Assembly: GCF_002236115.1 (NCBI RefSeq) | Contig: NZ_NIWT01000006.1 | Coordinates: forward strand, 434,001-498,000 | Direction of reading: 5' to 3' | DNA from: Pseudomonas jessenii | Lineage (GTDB): Bacteria; Pseudomonadota; Gammaproteobacteria; Pseudomonadales; Pseudomonadaceae | Length of the DNA stretch: 64,000 bases | Shown here: in pieces, positions 1 to 7,906 of the stretch | How positions within the stretch are numbered: the first letter of the stretch is position 1 | Layout: every line of letters begins with the position of its first letter | Notes under the pieces: model-generated | The model's database searches: none | What the model was told of the DNA's origin: nothing | Seen by the model: only the letters and a program-made list of their open reading frames with translations | Translations under genes and position numbers: made by a program

Positions 1-619
1 ATATGTCACGACGCTTCAGTTCTTCTTGAAACTTGCGGCTGGTGTACTGACAACCCTGATCCGAGTGAAACATCAGCCCCGCAGGGCACGTTCGAACCTC
101 TGCCGCCATGCGTAGCGCCTTGCTGACCAAGTTGGCGTCATTGACCAGCGAAAATGCCCAACCGATGACCCGGCGAGCAAACAAATCGATGACGATGGCC
201 AGATGAACCCAGCGCTCGCCCACCATCAAGCTGGTCACGTCGCCACACCAGACCTGATCGACTGCAGCCGGTTTGAAGTTGCGCTTGAGCCGATTGGGCG
301 CGACAAACGCTTCCACTCCTTTGGATCTGAATGGGTGAGGCTGGCGTTGTTTACTGACAATGTTGGCCTCCCTCATCAGCGCTCGGACAAGGCCTCTTCC
401 AACTGCAATGTTTTGGGACTTCAGGCCCTTGCTGATCATTCTGGAGCCCATGGCTTCGCGGCTTTCGCTGTGCAGTTCAACCACTTTGAGCTTGAGCTCT
501 TCGCGCCTGATCCGCGGTTGGGCTCGCCGCTGAAGCCACTCGTAAAAGCTGCTGCGCTTCACATCGAAAACACGACACACGACAGCTGTCGGGAACGACT
601 CTCTTAGTTCCGCAATCAT
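1..619 (-). CDS. IS3-family transposase OrfB, DDE catalytic subunit (partial, runs off window start)
   Basis: Reading the minus strand from 619 gives an uninterrupted frame to base 1 (about 206 residues seen). Visible features are the HTH_21-like N-terminal part (VFDVKRSSFYEWL) and the start of the rve integrase core. The first catalytic Asp is in WCGDVTS near residue 130 and the second in FHSDQGCQYTS near residue 188. The third residue, a Glu about 35 residues further on, lies outside the window. Normally it is expressed as an OrfAB fusion by -1 frameshifting at 664-658. The visible part looks intact, so the element may still be active. Confidence 0.88.
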   Translation of the reverse strand, partial: MIAELRESFPTAVVCRVFDVKRSSFYEWLQRRAQPRIRREELKLKVVELHSESREAMGSRMISKGLKSQNIAVGRGLVRALMREANIVSKQRQPHPFRSKGVEAFVAPNRLKRNFKPAAVDQVWCGDVTSLMVGERWVHLAIVIDLFARRVIGWAFSLVNDANLVSKALRMAAEVRTCPAGLMFHSDQGCQYTSRKFQEELKRRDI

Positions 620-921
620 CGAAAACGATCGGGATCCGACATCAAGAGAGCGGTAGCCTTTTTTAAGATCTCGGCTTCCATTTCCATGCGCTTGATCTTG
701 GCCTTTAGTTCCTGGATCTGGCGCTGATCTTCGGTAATCGCCTTGGTGCCTTTGACTGGCTGCCCCTCGCGCTCCTTGCGAACCTGATCGACCCAACGCC
801 GTAAAGCGGTGGGCCCGATATCCAGCGATGCACAAACGTCTGGAACCGGGCAGTTATCATCAAGCACCATGCTGGCAGCATGCAGCTTGAACTCGCGGGT
901 ATAGACCTTTCTTTCGTTCAT
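616..921 (-). CDS. IS3-family transposase OrfA (helix-turn-helix subunit)
   Basis: A 101-residue protein starting MNERKVYTREFKLHAA, typical of IS3-family OrfA: an N-terminal helix-turn-helix (about residues 8-45, with the tryptophan of RRWVDQ) followed by a leucine/isoleucine-rich coiled coil (about residues 66-90) used for dimerisation. It binds the terminal inverted repeats. Near its end, LKKA is encoded over the slippery run A AAA AAG (664-658), where ribosomes can shift -1 into orfB. Its TGA stop (618-616) also overlaps the ATG of orfB (619-617), so coupled re-initiation is possible as well. No disruption is seen. Confidence 0.9.
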   Translation of the reverse strand: MNERKVYTREFKLHAASMVLDDNCPVPDVCASLDIGPTALRRWVDQVRKEREGQPVKGTKAITEDQRQIQELKAKIKRMEMEAEILKKATALLMSDPDRFR

Positions 922-986
922 GGAACCTCCAAGTTGGCGAAATCATATCGCCCTTAAGAGGTGTCCGGAATTATTAGGCCAGTTCA

Positions 987-1077
987 GCTCGCTCGCGAAA
1001 AGCGCTGAGAGCGCCGCGGGGCGCCAGGTTTGCACCGTTATCGTTGACGACCATCGCGAGCAAGCTCGCTCCTACAG
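987..1077. repeat. Broken REPIN next to the IS end
   Basis: A complete REP half (CCATCGCGAGCAAGCTCGCT, then CCTACAG) lies at 1051-1077. Facing it at 987-999 is only the inner part of the opposite arm (GCTCGCTCGCGAA), directly against the inferred IS end. The missing outer part (TGTAGGAGCGA) would be on the far side of the IS, outside the window. Confidence 0.6.
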
Positions 1078-1115
1078 TAAACTCCGCCTCTTTAGCCGAC
1101 GCACAGGGAGCTCAA

Positions 1116-1724
1116 ATGTCCGGTTCGATCCTTTATATCCACGGCTTCAACAGCTCGCCGTTGTCGAAGAAGGCCTGTCAGTTGGTCGAGGTGATGGAGC
1201 GTCTGGGCCTGAGCGAACACTTGCGCGTTCCGGCATTGCACCATCACCCGCGCCAGGCTATCGAGCAGCTGGAGCAAGCGATTGCCGAGCTGGGGCGGCC
1301 ACTGCTGGTCGGCAGCTCGCTCGGCGGCTACTATGCCACTCACCTGGCCGAGCGCCATGGCTTGAAAGCCCTGTTGATCAACCCTGCCGTCAGCCCGCAC
1401 CGGATGTTCGACGGCTTTCTGGGGACGCAGAAAAACCTGTATACCGAAGAGACCTGGGAAATGACCCACGACCACGTGGTGGCCCTGGCCGAACTGGAAG
1501 TGCCGGCGCCCCAGGATCCACAGCGTTATCAGGTATGGTTGCAGACGGCTGACGAAACGCTGGACTATCGCCTCGCCCAGCAGTATTACCGGGCATGCGC
1601 CTTGCGTATCCAGGCCGGCGGCGACCACAGTTTCCAGGGTTTTGCCGGGCAATTGCCGGCCATGTTGAGTTTTGCCGGCATTGGCGCCGATTTGTATCAG
1701 GCAATCGATTTCACCGCACTGTGA
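1116..1724 (+). CDS. yqiA: YqiA-like esterase
   Basis: A 202-residue alpha/beta-hydrolase of the YqiA/YcfP family. The N-terminus MSGSILYIHGFNSSP carries the HGF oxyanion loop, and VGSSLGGYYA (about residues 68-77) is the nucleophile elbow GxSxG with the catalytic Ser. A late GGDHSF carries the likely catalytic His. The start at 1116 is preceded by AGGGAG at about 1105-1110; an in-frame ATG at 1044 lies inside the REP and was rejected. As in Escherichia coli, it sits just upstream of parE, probably in the same operon. E. coli YqiA has esterase activity on palmitoyl-CoA and nitrophenyl esters; the natural substrate is not clear from sequence. Confidence 0.85.
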   Translation: MSGSILYIHGFNSSPLSKKACQLVEVMERLGLSEHLRVPALHHHPRQAIEQLEQAIAELGRPLLVGSSLGGYYATHLAERHGLKALLINPAVSPHRMFDGFLGTQKNLYTEETWEMTHDHVVALAELEVPAPQDPQRYQVWLQTADETLDYRLAQQYYRACALRIQAGGDHSFQGFAGQLPAMLSFAGIGADLYQAIDFTAL

Positions 1725-1774
1725 GCGATAGCCCCATGAATTCTTTTTTCACCGAACACTGACGACGAGACCCC

Positions 1775-3679
1775 ATGGCCACTCCCAGCGCTAGCTCTTA
1801 TAACGCAGACGCCATCGAAGTCCTCTCGGGCCTCGACCCGGTGCGCAAACGCCCCGGCATGTACACCGACACCAGTCGGCCGAACCACCTTGCCCAGGAA
1901 GTCATCGACAACAGTGTCGACGAAGCCTTGGCCGGGCATGCCACATCGGTGCAGGTGATCCTGCATGCCGACCATTCCCTGGAGGTCAGCGATGACGGCC
2001 GAGGCATGCCGGTGGACATTCACCCCGAGGAAGGTGTTTCGGGCGTCGAGTTGATCCTCACCAAGCTGCATGCCGGTGGCAAGTTTTCCAACAAGAACTA
2101 CCAGTTCTCCGGCGGCTTGCACGGGGTGGGTATTTCCGTGGTCAACGCCTTGTCCACCGAAGTGCGGGTGCGTGTAAAACGTGACGGCAACGAATACCAG
2201 ATGACCTTCAAGGATGGCTACAAGGCCACCGAGCTTGAAGTCGTCGGTACTGTCGGCAAGCGCAATACCGGGACCAGCGTGTTCTTTGCGCCGGACCCGA
2301 AATACTTCGACTCACCAAAATTCTCCATCAGCCGCCTCAAGCACGTGCTCAAGGCCAAGGCCGTTCTGTGCCCGGGCTTGCTGGTCAGTTTTGAAGACAA
2401 GGCCACCGGCGAGAAAGTCGAATGGCATTACGAAGACGGCCTGCGTTCCTATCTGGTGGATGCGGTCAGCGAATTCGAGCGTCTGCCGAACGAACCGTTC
2501 TGCGGCGCTTTTGCCGGTAACAAGGAAGCCGTGGATTGGGCGCTGCTGTGGCTGCCGGAAGGCGGCGATGCGGTGCAGGAAAGCTACGTCAACCTGATCC
2601 CGACGGCCCAGGGCGGTACCCATGTCAACGGTCTGCGTCAGGGCCTGCTCGACGCCATGCGCGAGTTCTGCGAATTCCGCAGCCTGCTGCCGCGTGGTGT
2701 GAAGCTGGCACCGGAAGACGTCTGGGAACGCATCGCCTTCGTTCTGTCGATGAAGATGCAGGAACCGCAATTCTCCGGGCAGACCAAGGAGCGCCTGTCG
2801 TCCCGTGAAGCGGCGGCGTTCGTCTCCGGTGTGGTCAAGGATGCGTTCAGCCTGTGGCTCAATGCCAACCCGGAAACCGGCATGCTGCTGGCGGAACTGG
2901 CGATCAACAACGCCGGCCGTCGCCTCAAGGCCAGCAAGAAGGTCGAGCGCAAACGCGTTACCCAAGGCCCGGCGCTGCCGGGCAAACTGGCCGACTGTGC
3001 CGGACAGGACCCGATGCGTTCCGAGCTGTTCCTGGTCGAAGGTGATTCCGCCGGCGGTTCGGCCAAGCAGGCGCGGGACAAGGAGTTCCAGGCGATCCTG
3101 CCGTTGCGCGGCAAGATCCTCAATACCTGGGAAGTCGACGGCAGCGAAGTGCTGGCCAGCCAGGAAGTGCACAACATCGCCGTGGCCATCGGTGTCGATC
3201 CGGGCGCGGCGGACATGAGCCAGCTGCGCTACGGCAAGATTTGCATCCTCGCCGACGCCGACTCCGACGGTCTGCACATCGCGACCTTGCTGTGCGCCTT
3301 GTTCGTCCAGCATTTCCGCCCGTTGGTCGATGCCGGTCACGTTTACGTCGCGATGCCGCCGTTGTACCGCATCGACCTGGGCAAAGAGATCTACTACGCC
3401 CTCGATGAAGCCGAGCGCGACGGGATTCTCGATCGCCTGGTGGCCGAGAAGAAGCGCGGCAAGCCGCAGGTCACCCGATTCAAGGGTCTGGGCGAAATGA
3501 ACCCGCCGCAGTTGCGCGAGACCACCATGGACCCGAACACCCGGCGTCTGGTGCAGTTGACCCTGGAGGATTTCGAGGCTACCTCGGAGATGATGGACAT
3601 GCTGCTGGCGAAGAAGCGTGCCGGTGACCGCAAGACCTGGCTGGAGTCCAAGGGCAACCTGGCCGAGGTGCTGGGCTGA
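1775..3679 (+). CDS. parE: DNA topoisomerase IV subunit B (ATPase)
   Basis: A 634-residue type IIA topoisomerase subunit (E. coli ParE is 630). It drives ATP-dependent decatenation of replicated chromosomes as a ParC2ParE2 tetramer. The N-terminal GHKL ATPase has VIDNSVDEALAG (about residues 44-55) and GGLHGVGISVVNALS (about residues 111-125). The transducer domain follows, then the TOPRIM domain with LVEGDSAGGSA (about residues 416-426), PLRGKILN and DADSDG. The stop TGA overlaps the ATG of the next gene (TGATG at 3677-3681), so the envelope gene between parE and parC is translationally coupled to it. Confidence 0.97.
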   Translation: MATPSASSYNADAIEVLSGLDPVRKRPGMYTDTSRPNHLAQEVIDNSVDEALAGHATSVQVILHADHSLEVSDDGRGMPVDIHPEEGVSGVELILTKLHAGGKFSNKNYQFSGGLHGVGISVVNALSTEVRVRVKRDGNEYQMTFKDGYKATELEVVGTVGKRNTGTSVFFAPDPKYFDSPKFSISRLKHVLKAKAVLCPGLLVSFEDKATGEKVEWHYEDGLRSYLVDAVSEFERLPNEPFCGAFAGNKEAVDWALLWLPEGGDAVQESYVNLIPTAQGGTHVNGLRQGLLDAMREFCEFRSLLPRGVKLAPEDVWERIAFVLSMKMQEPQFSGQTKERLSSREAAAFVSGVVKDAFSLWLNANPETGMLLAELAINNAGRRLKASKKVERKRVTQGPALPGKLADCAGQDPMRSELFLVEGDSAGGSAKQARDKEFQAILPLRGKILNTWEVDGSEVLASQEVHNIAVAIGVDPGAADMSQLRYGKICILADADSDGLHIATLLCALFVQHFRPLVDAGHVYVAMPPLYRIDLGKEIYYALDEAERDGILDRLVAEKKRGKPQVTRFKGLGEMNPPQLRETTMDPNTRRLVQLTLEDFEATSEMMDMLLAKKRAGDRKTWLESKGNLAEVLG

Positions 3680-4668
3680 TGCGCTTGGGCTTTGCCCTGG
3701 CGTGTGCGTTGCTGCTGACCTCAATGACGGTGTCTGGCGAACCGACACCGCAACTGCGTCTGTTGTCCGAGCATGCCGTCGATGGCATGCGCGGCGGCAA
3801 CCTGTCCGGGCTGGCCCAGTGCGGCAAGGAGCTGTGGACGGTCTCCGACCGTGACGATGATCAGATCTATCGTCTCGATACCCAGGCCAACGTCTGGCGC
3901 GCAGAGGCCGTGGGCATCGGCGTACCTGAAGTACCTGACAGCGGGTTGCCCTGGGGATTGCGTTCGCGGACCTGGGCCGCTTCGTTCGTGCGTGGCGGCA
4001 ATCTGGATTTCGAAGGCATCACCTGTGACCGCGCCGGCAATCGTTACGTGGTCAGCGAATCCCATGCAGCGGTGTTGCAAATACCGCCAACCGGGCCGAC
4101 TTCCTGGCTGAAGATTTCGCCGCTCATGGCGCGCGAAGCCCGGGCCAGAGGCATGTTGTTGCGCTTCAATGCACTGTTCGAAGGCTTGGCAATCAATCCT
4201 GAAGGTGACCAGTTGTGGTTGGCTGCCGAGCGCGAGAACCGCGGGTTGCTGCTGATCAAGCGCAAGCAATCGGTGTGGGACTGCGATGGTGGATGCGTGC
4301 TGCTGAGTGAAGCCGGGAAAGAAATGCAACCCGCACAGTTTCCCCACGCCAGAGCGATGCCTCGGGATTTTGCCGATCTGTCATTGTTCAACGGCAAGCT
4401 GTTTACCTTGGAGCGCAATGCGTTCGAGGTCTGCCGCCGAGATGCGCTGACCGCCAAAGTCGAGCGTTGCTGGTCGTTTGCCGAAGAGGCATTGCAGGAA
4501 AATCGGCGTTATCCACAGGATTATGGCCTCGCGGAAGCGCTGGTAGTGGACGCTGACGGTGCCTGGATCGGTATCGACAACAACAACGGTGCTCGCGCCG
4601 ATGGCGAAGTCCGTCCGGTGGTCTGGCGTTTTGCTGCACCGGAAGGTGGCTGGAGTGCCAAGTCATGA
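3679..4668 (+). CDS. Secreted esterase-like/phytase-like beta-propeller protein
   Basis: A 329-residue protein with a clear signal peptide (MRLGFALACALLLTSMTVSG, cleavage near residue 20), so periplasmic or secreted. Segments such as SGLAQCGKELWTVSDRDDDQ, NLDFEGITCD, YVVSES and FEGLAINPEGDQLWLAAE match the 'esterase-like activity of phytase' family, a propeller fold rich in FEGLA/DREG-type turns. The biochemical role is unknown; the family name does not prove phytase activity. The start codon overlaps the parE stop, and the stop overlaps the next start (ATGA at 4665-4668), so it is co-translated with parE and the aspartic protease. Confidence 0.75.
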   Translation: MRLGFALACALLLTSMTVSGEPTPQLRLLSEHAVDGMRGGNLSGLAQCGKELWTVSDRDDDQIYRLDTQANVWRAEAVGIGVPEVPDSGLPWGLRSRTWAASFVRGGNLDFEGITCDRAGNRYVVSESHAAVLQIPPTGPTSWLKISPLMAREARARGMLLRFNALFEGLAINPEGDQLWLAAERENRGLLLIKRKQSVWDCDGGCVLLSEAGKEMQPAQFPHARAMPRDFADLSLFNGKLFTLERNAFEVCRRDALTAKVERCWSFAEEALQENRRYPQDYGLAEALVVDADGAWIGIDNNNGARADGEVRPVVWRFAAPEGGWSAKS

Positions 4669-5189
4669 GACAACGAAGCCCGGGGCAGCGCATCGGCCGG
4701 GTGTTTATGGTACTGGCCTGGTGTGCCGCGTTGTTTCTGGCCACGCGTTTTTTCGGCCAGTGGGAAGCGCGTCAGCAAAATCCGAACGTGGTGGTCAGCT
4801 CGGAGCAGGGCGAGGGTTTCATTGAGGTGAAACTGGTGAGCAATGCACAGGGGCATTTCGTCGCCAGCGGTCAGATCAACGGCCATCCGGTGGACTTCAT
4901 GCTCGATACCGGGGCGACCGATGTGTCGATTCCGGCGGACCTTGCCAAGCGTTTGAAGCTCGAAGAAGGATTCGGCGTGACCCTGAGCACGGCCAATGGC
5001 TTGAGCCAGGGCTATCGCACCCGTATTGAACGCCTGCAACTGGGCGACATCGTGCTGCGGGATGTACGCGCACTGGTGGCCCCGGGGCTGCATGGCGATC
5101 AAGTGTTGCTCGGCATGAGCGCACTGAACAAACTTGAATTTACCCAGCGCGGTGGCACCATGCTGCTGCGCCAGACAACGAACCGATGA
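4665..5189 (+). CDS. Membrane-anchored retropepsin-like (clan AA) aspartic protease, TIGR02281 type
   Basis: A 174-residue protein with an N-terminal transmembrane anchor (about residues 12-28, VFMVLAWCAALFLATRFF) followed by a soluble domain probably facing the periplasm. FMLDTGATDVSIP (about residues 77-89) is the D-T-G catalytic motif of single-lobe, retroviral-type aspartic proteases, which work as homodimers. The second typical segment, LLGMSALNKLEF, lies near the C-terminus (about residues 146-157). It overlaps the upstream phytase-like gene by 4 bases and is followed 7 bases later by parC. Substrate unknown. Confidence 0.85.
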   Translation: MRQRSPGQRIGRVFMVLAWCAALFLATRFFGQWEARQQNPNVVVSSEQGEGFIEVKLVSNAQGHFVASGQINGHPVDFMLDTGATDVSIPADLAKRLKLEEGFGVTLSTANGLSQGYRTRIERLQLGDIVLRDVRALVAPGLHGDQVLLGMSALNKLEFTQRGGTMLLRQTTNR

Positions 5190-5196
5190 GGCCCGC

Positions 5197-7464
5197 ATGA
5201 GCGACTCCCTTGATCTCAGCCTGGACGGTGTAGAACGCCGGTCACTGGCTGACTTCACCGAAAATGCCTACCTCAACTACTCCATGTACGTGATCATGGA
5301 CCGTGCCCTGCCGCATATCGGCGACGGCCTGAAACCGGTACAGCGGCGTATCGTCTACGCCATGAGCGAGCTGGGGCTGGACGCTGATTCCAAGCACAAG
5401 AAGTCGGCACGTACCGTCGGTGACGTGCTCGGTAAATTCCACCCCCACGGCGACTCGGCCTGCTACGAAGCCATGGTGCTGATGGCCCAGCCGTTCAGCT
5501 ATCGCTATACGCTGGTCGACGGCCAGGGCAACTGGGGTGCGCCGGATGATCCCAAGTCCTTCGCCGCCATGCGCTACACCGAAGCGCGGCTGTCGCGTTA
5601 TTCCGAAGTGCTGCTCAGCGAACTGGGCCAGGGCACGGCGGATTGGGGCCCGAACTTCGACGGTACGCTGGACGAGCCGCTGGTGTTGCCGGCTCGCCTG
5701 CCGAACATCCTGCTCAACGGCACAACCGGTATCGCCGTGGGCATGGCCACCGACGTGCCGCCGCACAACCTGCGGGAAGTCGCCACGGCATGCGTGCGTT
5801 TGCTCGATGAGCCCAAGGCCACGGTCGAACAGCTCTGTGAACACATCCAGGGCCCGGACTACCCGACCGAAGCGGAAATCATCACCCCGCGCGCCGACCT
5901 GCTGAAAATCTACGAAACCGGTCGCGGTTCTGTGCGCATGCGCGCCGTGTATCACATCGAAGACGGCGACATCATCGTCACCGCGCTGCCGCATCAGGTC
6001 TCGGGCGCCAAGGTGCTGGAGCAGATCGCCGCGATGATGCAGGCCAAGCCGTCCAAGGCGCCGCAAATTGCCGACCTGCGTGACGAATCCGACCACGAAA
6101 ACCCCTGCCGGATCGTGATCATTCCGGGCGCACGGAAAAACTTCGACCACGATGCGCTGATGCAGCACCTGTTCGCCAGCACCGAGCTGGAGTCGAGCTA
6201 CCGGGTCAACATCAACATCATCGGCCTGGACGGCAAGCCGCAGCTGAAAAACCTGCGGGCGCTGCTGGTCGAGTGGCTGGAGTTCCGGGTGCAGACCGTG
6301 CGTCGTCGCCTGCAATTCCGCCTCGACAAGGTCGAGCGTCGCCTGCATCTGTTGGACGGTTTGCTGATTGCCTACCTCAACCTGGATGAAGTGATTCACA
6401 TCATCCGTACCGAGGAGCAGCCGAAAGCCGCGCTGATCGAGCGCTTCGCCCTCAGCGAAATCCAGGCCGACTACATCCTCGACACCCGTCTGCGTCAGTT
6501 GGCGCGACTGGAAGAGATGAAGCTGCGTGCCGAGCAGGATGAACTGCTCAAGGAACAAGCCAAGCTGCAAGCCCTGCTGAGCAGCGAAGCCAAGTTGAAA
6601 AAACTGGTGCGCAGCGAACTGATCAAGGACGCGGAAACCTACGGTGATGACCGCCGGTCGCCTATTGTCGAGCGCGCCGAAGCCAAGGCCCTGACCGAGC
6701 ACGATCTGCTGCCGAACGAGAAAGTGACGGTCGTGTTGTCGGAAAAAGGCTGGATTCGCTCAGCCAAAGGCCACGAAATCGACGCCACCGGGCTTTCCTA
6801 CAAGGCCGGGGACGGCTTCAAGGCACTGGCAGCCGGGCGCTCCAACCAGTTTGCCGTGTTTATCGACTCCACGGGCCGCAGTTATTCGGTGGCCGCCCAT
6901 ACCTTGCCGTCGGCCCGTGGCCAGGGCGAGCCGCTGACGGGTCGCCTGACGCCGCCGCCAGGGGCGAGTTTCGAGTGCGTGCTGATGCCGGAAGACGATG
7001 CGCTGTACGTGATCGCCTCCGACGCCGGCTACGGCTTCGTGGTCAAGGGTGAAGACCTGCAGGCCAAGAACAAGGCGGGCAAGGCCCTGTTGAGCCTGCC
7101 GAACAACGCCAAGGTCATGCTGCCGCGCCCTGTGGCCGATCGTGAACAGAACTGGCTGGCGTCGGTGACGACCGAAGGTCGCCTGCTGATCTTCAAAATC
7201 AGCGACCTGCCACAATTAGGTAAAGGCAAAGGCAACAAGATCATCGGGATTCCCGGTGAACGAGTGGCCAGTCGCGAAGAGTATGTGACGGACATCGCGG
7301 TATTGCCGGACGGTGCAACACTGGTGTTGCAGGCCGGGAAACGTACCTTGTCACTGAAAGCGGACGATCTTGAACACTACAAGGGTGAACGTGGTCGTCG
7401 TGGCAACAAGTTGCCGCGTGGCTTCCAGAGGGTCGATGCGCTGCTCGTCGAAAACCTCAATTAG
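5197..7464 (+). CDS. parC: DNA topoisomerase IV subunit A
   Basis: A 755-residue breakage-reunion subunit of topoisomerase IV (E. coli 752). The start MSDSLDLSLDG at 5197 follows GAGG at 5187-5190; an upstream in-frame ATG at 5134 would run through the preceding gene and was rejected. The active-site tyrosine is in AAMRYTEARLS (Tyr127). The quinolone-resistance region reads HPHGDSACYEAM, with wild-type Ser87 and Glu91 (E. coli Ser80 and Glu84), so no classic resistance change is seen here. The C-terminal beta-pinwheel domain begins near residue 500. It pairs with ParE from the same gene cluster. Confidence 0.97.
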   Translation: MSDSLDLSLDGVERRSLADFTENAYLNYSMYVIMDRALPHIGDGLKPVQRRIVYAMSELGLDADSKHKKSARTVGDVLGKFHPHGDSACYEAMVLMAQPFSYRYTLVDGQGNWGAPDDPKSFAAMRYTEARLSRYSEVLLSELGQGTADWGPNFDGTLDEPLVLPARLPNILLNGTTGIAVGMATDVPPHNLREVATACVRLLDEPKATVEQLCEHIQGPDYPTEAEIITPRADLLKIYETGRGSVRMRAVYHIEDGDIIVTALPHQVSGAKVLEQIAAMMQAKPSKAPQIADLRDESDHENPCRIVIIPGARKNFDHDALMQHLFASTELESSYRVNINIIGLDGKPQLKNLRALLVEWLEFRVQTVRRRLQFRLDKVERRLHLLDGLLIAYLNLDEVIHIIRTEEQPKAALIERFALSEIQADYILDTRLRQLARLEEMKLRAEQDELLKEQAKLQALLSSEAKLKKLVRSELIKDAETYGDDRRSPIVERAEAKALTEHDLLPNEKVTVVLSEKGWIRSAKGHEIDATGLSYKAGDGFKALAAGRSNQFAVFIDSTGRSYSVAAHTLPSARGQGEPLTGRLTPPPGASFECVLMPEDDALYVIASDAGYGFVVKGEDLQAKNKAGKALLSLPNNAKVMLPRPVADREQNWLASVTTEGRLLIFKISDLPQLGKGKGNKIIGIPGERVASREEYVTDIAVLPDGATLVLQAGKRTLSLKADDLEHYKGERGRRGNKLPRGFQRVDALLVENLN

Positions 7465-7468
7465 GCGA

Positions 7469-7740
7469 CCTGGGGGCGTTCTCGACTAGTTTCACCGCCG
7501 CGCCGGGTCTGCTGTTGAGCAGGGCAAGGCGCGAGAAGCGAGGTTTGGTCATTCCAAATAAGCTTCGAGCAACACAGCCCTGCACAACAGCAGGCCCGGC
7601 CCTTCGGGTTGTGCCTTAAAGCGGGCCAGGCTGCGTTGGAGGCCTTGGAAAGGGAACAACCATTACCTGCGGCCTCCGCCTTGCCTGGCCCGCTTTAAGG
7701 CGACAACTCGGTGGTGAAACTAGGCGAGAACGCCCCCTGG
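7469..7740. repeat. Three-stem inverted-repeat element (possible MITE or structured RNA)
   Basis: Outer arms 7469-7500 and 7709-7740 are inverted copies matching at 29 of 32 positions. Inside them sit two further inverted repeats side by side: 7502-7525 with 7577-7600 (22 of 24 matching), and 7613-7631 with 7683-7701 (19 of 19), the second extended by GGAGGCC 7638-7644 with GGCCTCC 7671-7677. Together they form a nested three-way-junction shape of about 270 bases starting 4 bases after the parC stop. There is no coding sequence. It does not match the REP type found elsewhere in the window. Confidence 0.8.
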
Positions 7741-7779
7741 AAGCGCCGAACTACGAATTAACCCGTAGTTCGGCGCTTT
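7741..7779 (+). terminator. Strong hairpin, probable terminator after parC
   Basis: A perfect 15-base stem, AAGCGCCGAACTACG (7741-7755) with CGTAGTTCGGCGCTT (7764-7778), around an 8-base loop. The following T run is short (TTTAC), so termination may be partial or aided by the structured element just upstream. Confidence 0.55.
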
Positions 7780-7906
7780 ACGCTGGAGTCGGAACGCATA
7801 TTCACGGATGATATGGCCTTTCAAGCGCCGGCGTTGCCGCGCGTTCTTCATATTTATTGAGTATTTTCACTGTGGTCAGCCTTTTAGCGACCACCTGGAT
7901 GGGACG

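Larger units (their letters stand above)
1..986 (-). mobile_element. IS3-family insertion sequence, 5' portion (cut by window start)
   Basis: Two overlapping minus-strand frames (orfA 921-616, orfB 619 to beyond base 1) with an A AAA AAG slippery heptamer at 664-658 are the classic IS3-family arrangement, in which a -1 frameshift makes the OrfAB transposase. The upstream end probably lies at 981-986: read on the minus strand it begins TGAACTGGCCTAATAATTCC, which starts with the TG dinucleotide expected of IS3-family termini. The other end lies outside the window, so the inverted repeat and target duplication cannot be confirmed. The sequence immediately beyond (987-999) is the inner part of a REP, suggesting insertion into one. 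Confidence 0.85.

Noticed and set aside
5440..5480. Possible quinolone-resistance change in parC
   Set aside because: The region carries the usual Ser87 and Glu91, so there is no sign of resistance.
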